A DNA stretch of 5,189 bases from assembly GCA_947591175.1 (NCBI GenBank), contig CANQDB010000097.1, forward strand, positions 1 to 5,189, read 5' to 3'. This document shows, piece by piece, positions 5,092 through 5,189 of the stretch. This stretch comes from an uncultured Bacilli bacterium (GTDB lineage: Bacteria; Bacillota_I; Bacilli_A; RF39; UBA660). The position numbers and the translations under genes were made by a program. Below the pieces are notes generated by a model. That model made no database searches, had not been told where the DNA came from, and was given only the letters and a program-made list of their open reading frames with translations. Numbering within the stretch: the first letter of the stretch is position 1; each line of letters opens with the position of its first letter.

Positions 5092-5189
5092 GAAATAGCG
5101 GATAAATTAGCGCTTGATGAATATGAAAAATATAGAGTTGTACAAGATCAAAAATATATATCAGATTTTGATGAACTATTAATCGAAAC
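5092..5189 (+). pseudogene. RhuM-family-like C-terminal fragment (truncated, continues past the window)
   Basis: In the frame from 5092 the translation contains EIADKLALDEYEKYRVVQD, then YISDFDELLIE, and is still open at the window end. This resembles the conserved C-terminal region of RhuM-family (virulence RhuM) proteins, which are common beside restriction systems and on mobile islands; their biochemical role is not settled. The usual several hundred residues of upstream coding are missing: the same frame has stops at 5056-5058 and 5071-5073, and no start codon with a ribosome-binding site is visible. A stretch reading LKLLSHIGN in another frame (about 5070-5096) may be part of the same region, displaced by a small indel. 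The family call is by memory of its sequence pattern and is moderate. Confidence 0.45.

Noticed and set aside
1..5189. CRISPR array, tRNA/rRNA genes, transposase or integrase genes
   Set aside because: I saw no regularly spaced repeats, no cloverleaf-like segments and no recombinase motifs on either strand, so nothing directly shows how the dpn cassette moved.

Overview
The window looks like chromosomal DNA of a low-GC Bacillota (Firmicutes-like) bacterium. It is AT-rich, has purine-rich Shine-Dalgarno sites and TGN-TATAAT-type promoters, and its proteins match families common in that phylum. TGG encodes Trp and TGA acts as a stop, so the code is the normal bacterial one. I cannot name the species.

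Left third (1-2236): a transport region. It opens inside the nucleotide-binding domain of an ABC exporter half-transporter (1-702, 5' end outside the window). A promoter and a structured leader follow (709-852). The leader holds a terminator-like hairpin, a competing upstream pairing and a possible nine-codon leader ORF, an arrangement typical of attenuation. It precedes a MATE-family multidrug efflux gene. The MATE gene is frameshifted near its start. The well-placed RBS and ATG (853) read into a stop after 12 codons, while the rest of the protein (929-2236) lies in another frame. Removing one A from the A6 tract at 878-883 restores a normal 460-residue MATE protein.

Middle (2237-4934): a complete DpnII-type (GATC) restriction-modification operon with its own promoter, in the order dpnM (double-strand Dam-type adenine methylase), dpnA (second adenine methylase, which in the pneumococcal system also acts on single-stranded DNA) and dpnB (DpnII endonuclease). 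The order matches Streptococcus pneumoniae. dpnA and dpnB overlap by 8 nt. A long AT-rich compound hairpin with a T-run closes the operon. The operon appears clearly richer in AT than the transporter genes, which fits acquisition by transfer.

Right end (4935-5189): no intact gene. It has a 29-codon ORF of unknown nature and, running off the window, a reading frame that resembles the C-terminus of RhuM-family proteins but is cut off upstream by stops. This suggests decayed accessory or defence-island DNA beside the restriction cassette.

I do not see a new defence system here. The restriction system is a known type. The less ordinary observations are the A-tract frameshift and attenuator-like leader of the MATE gene, and the eroded RhuM-like fragment.
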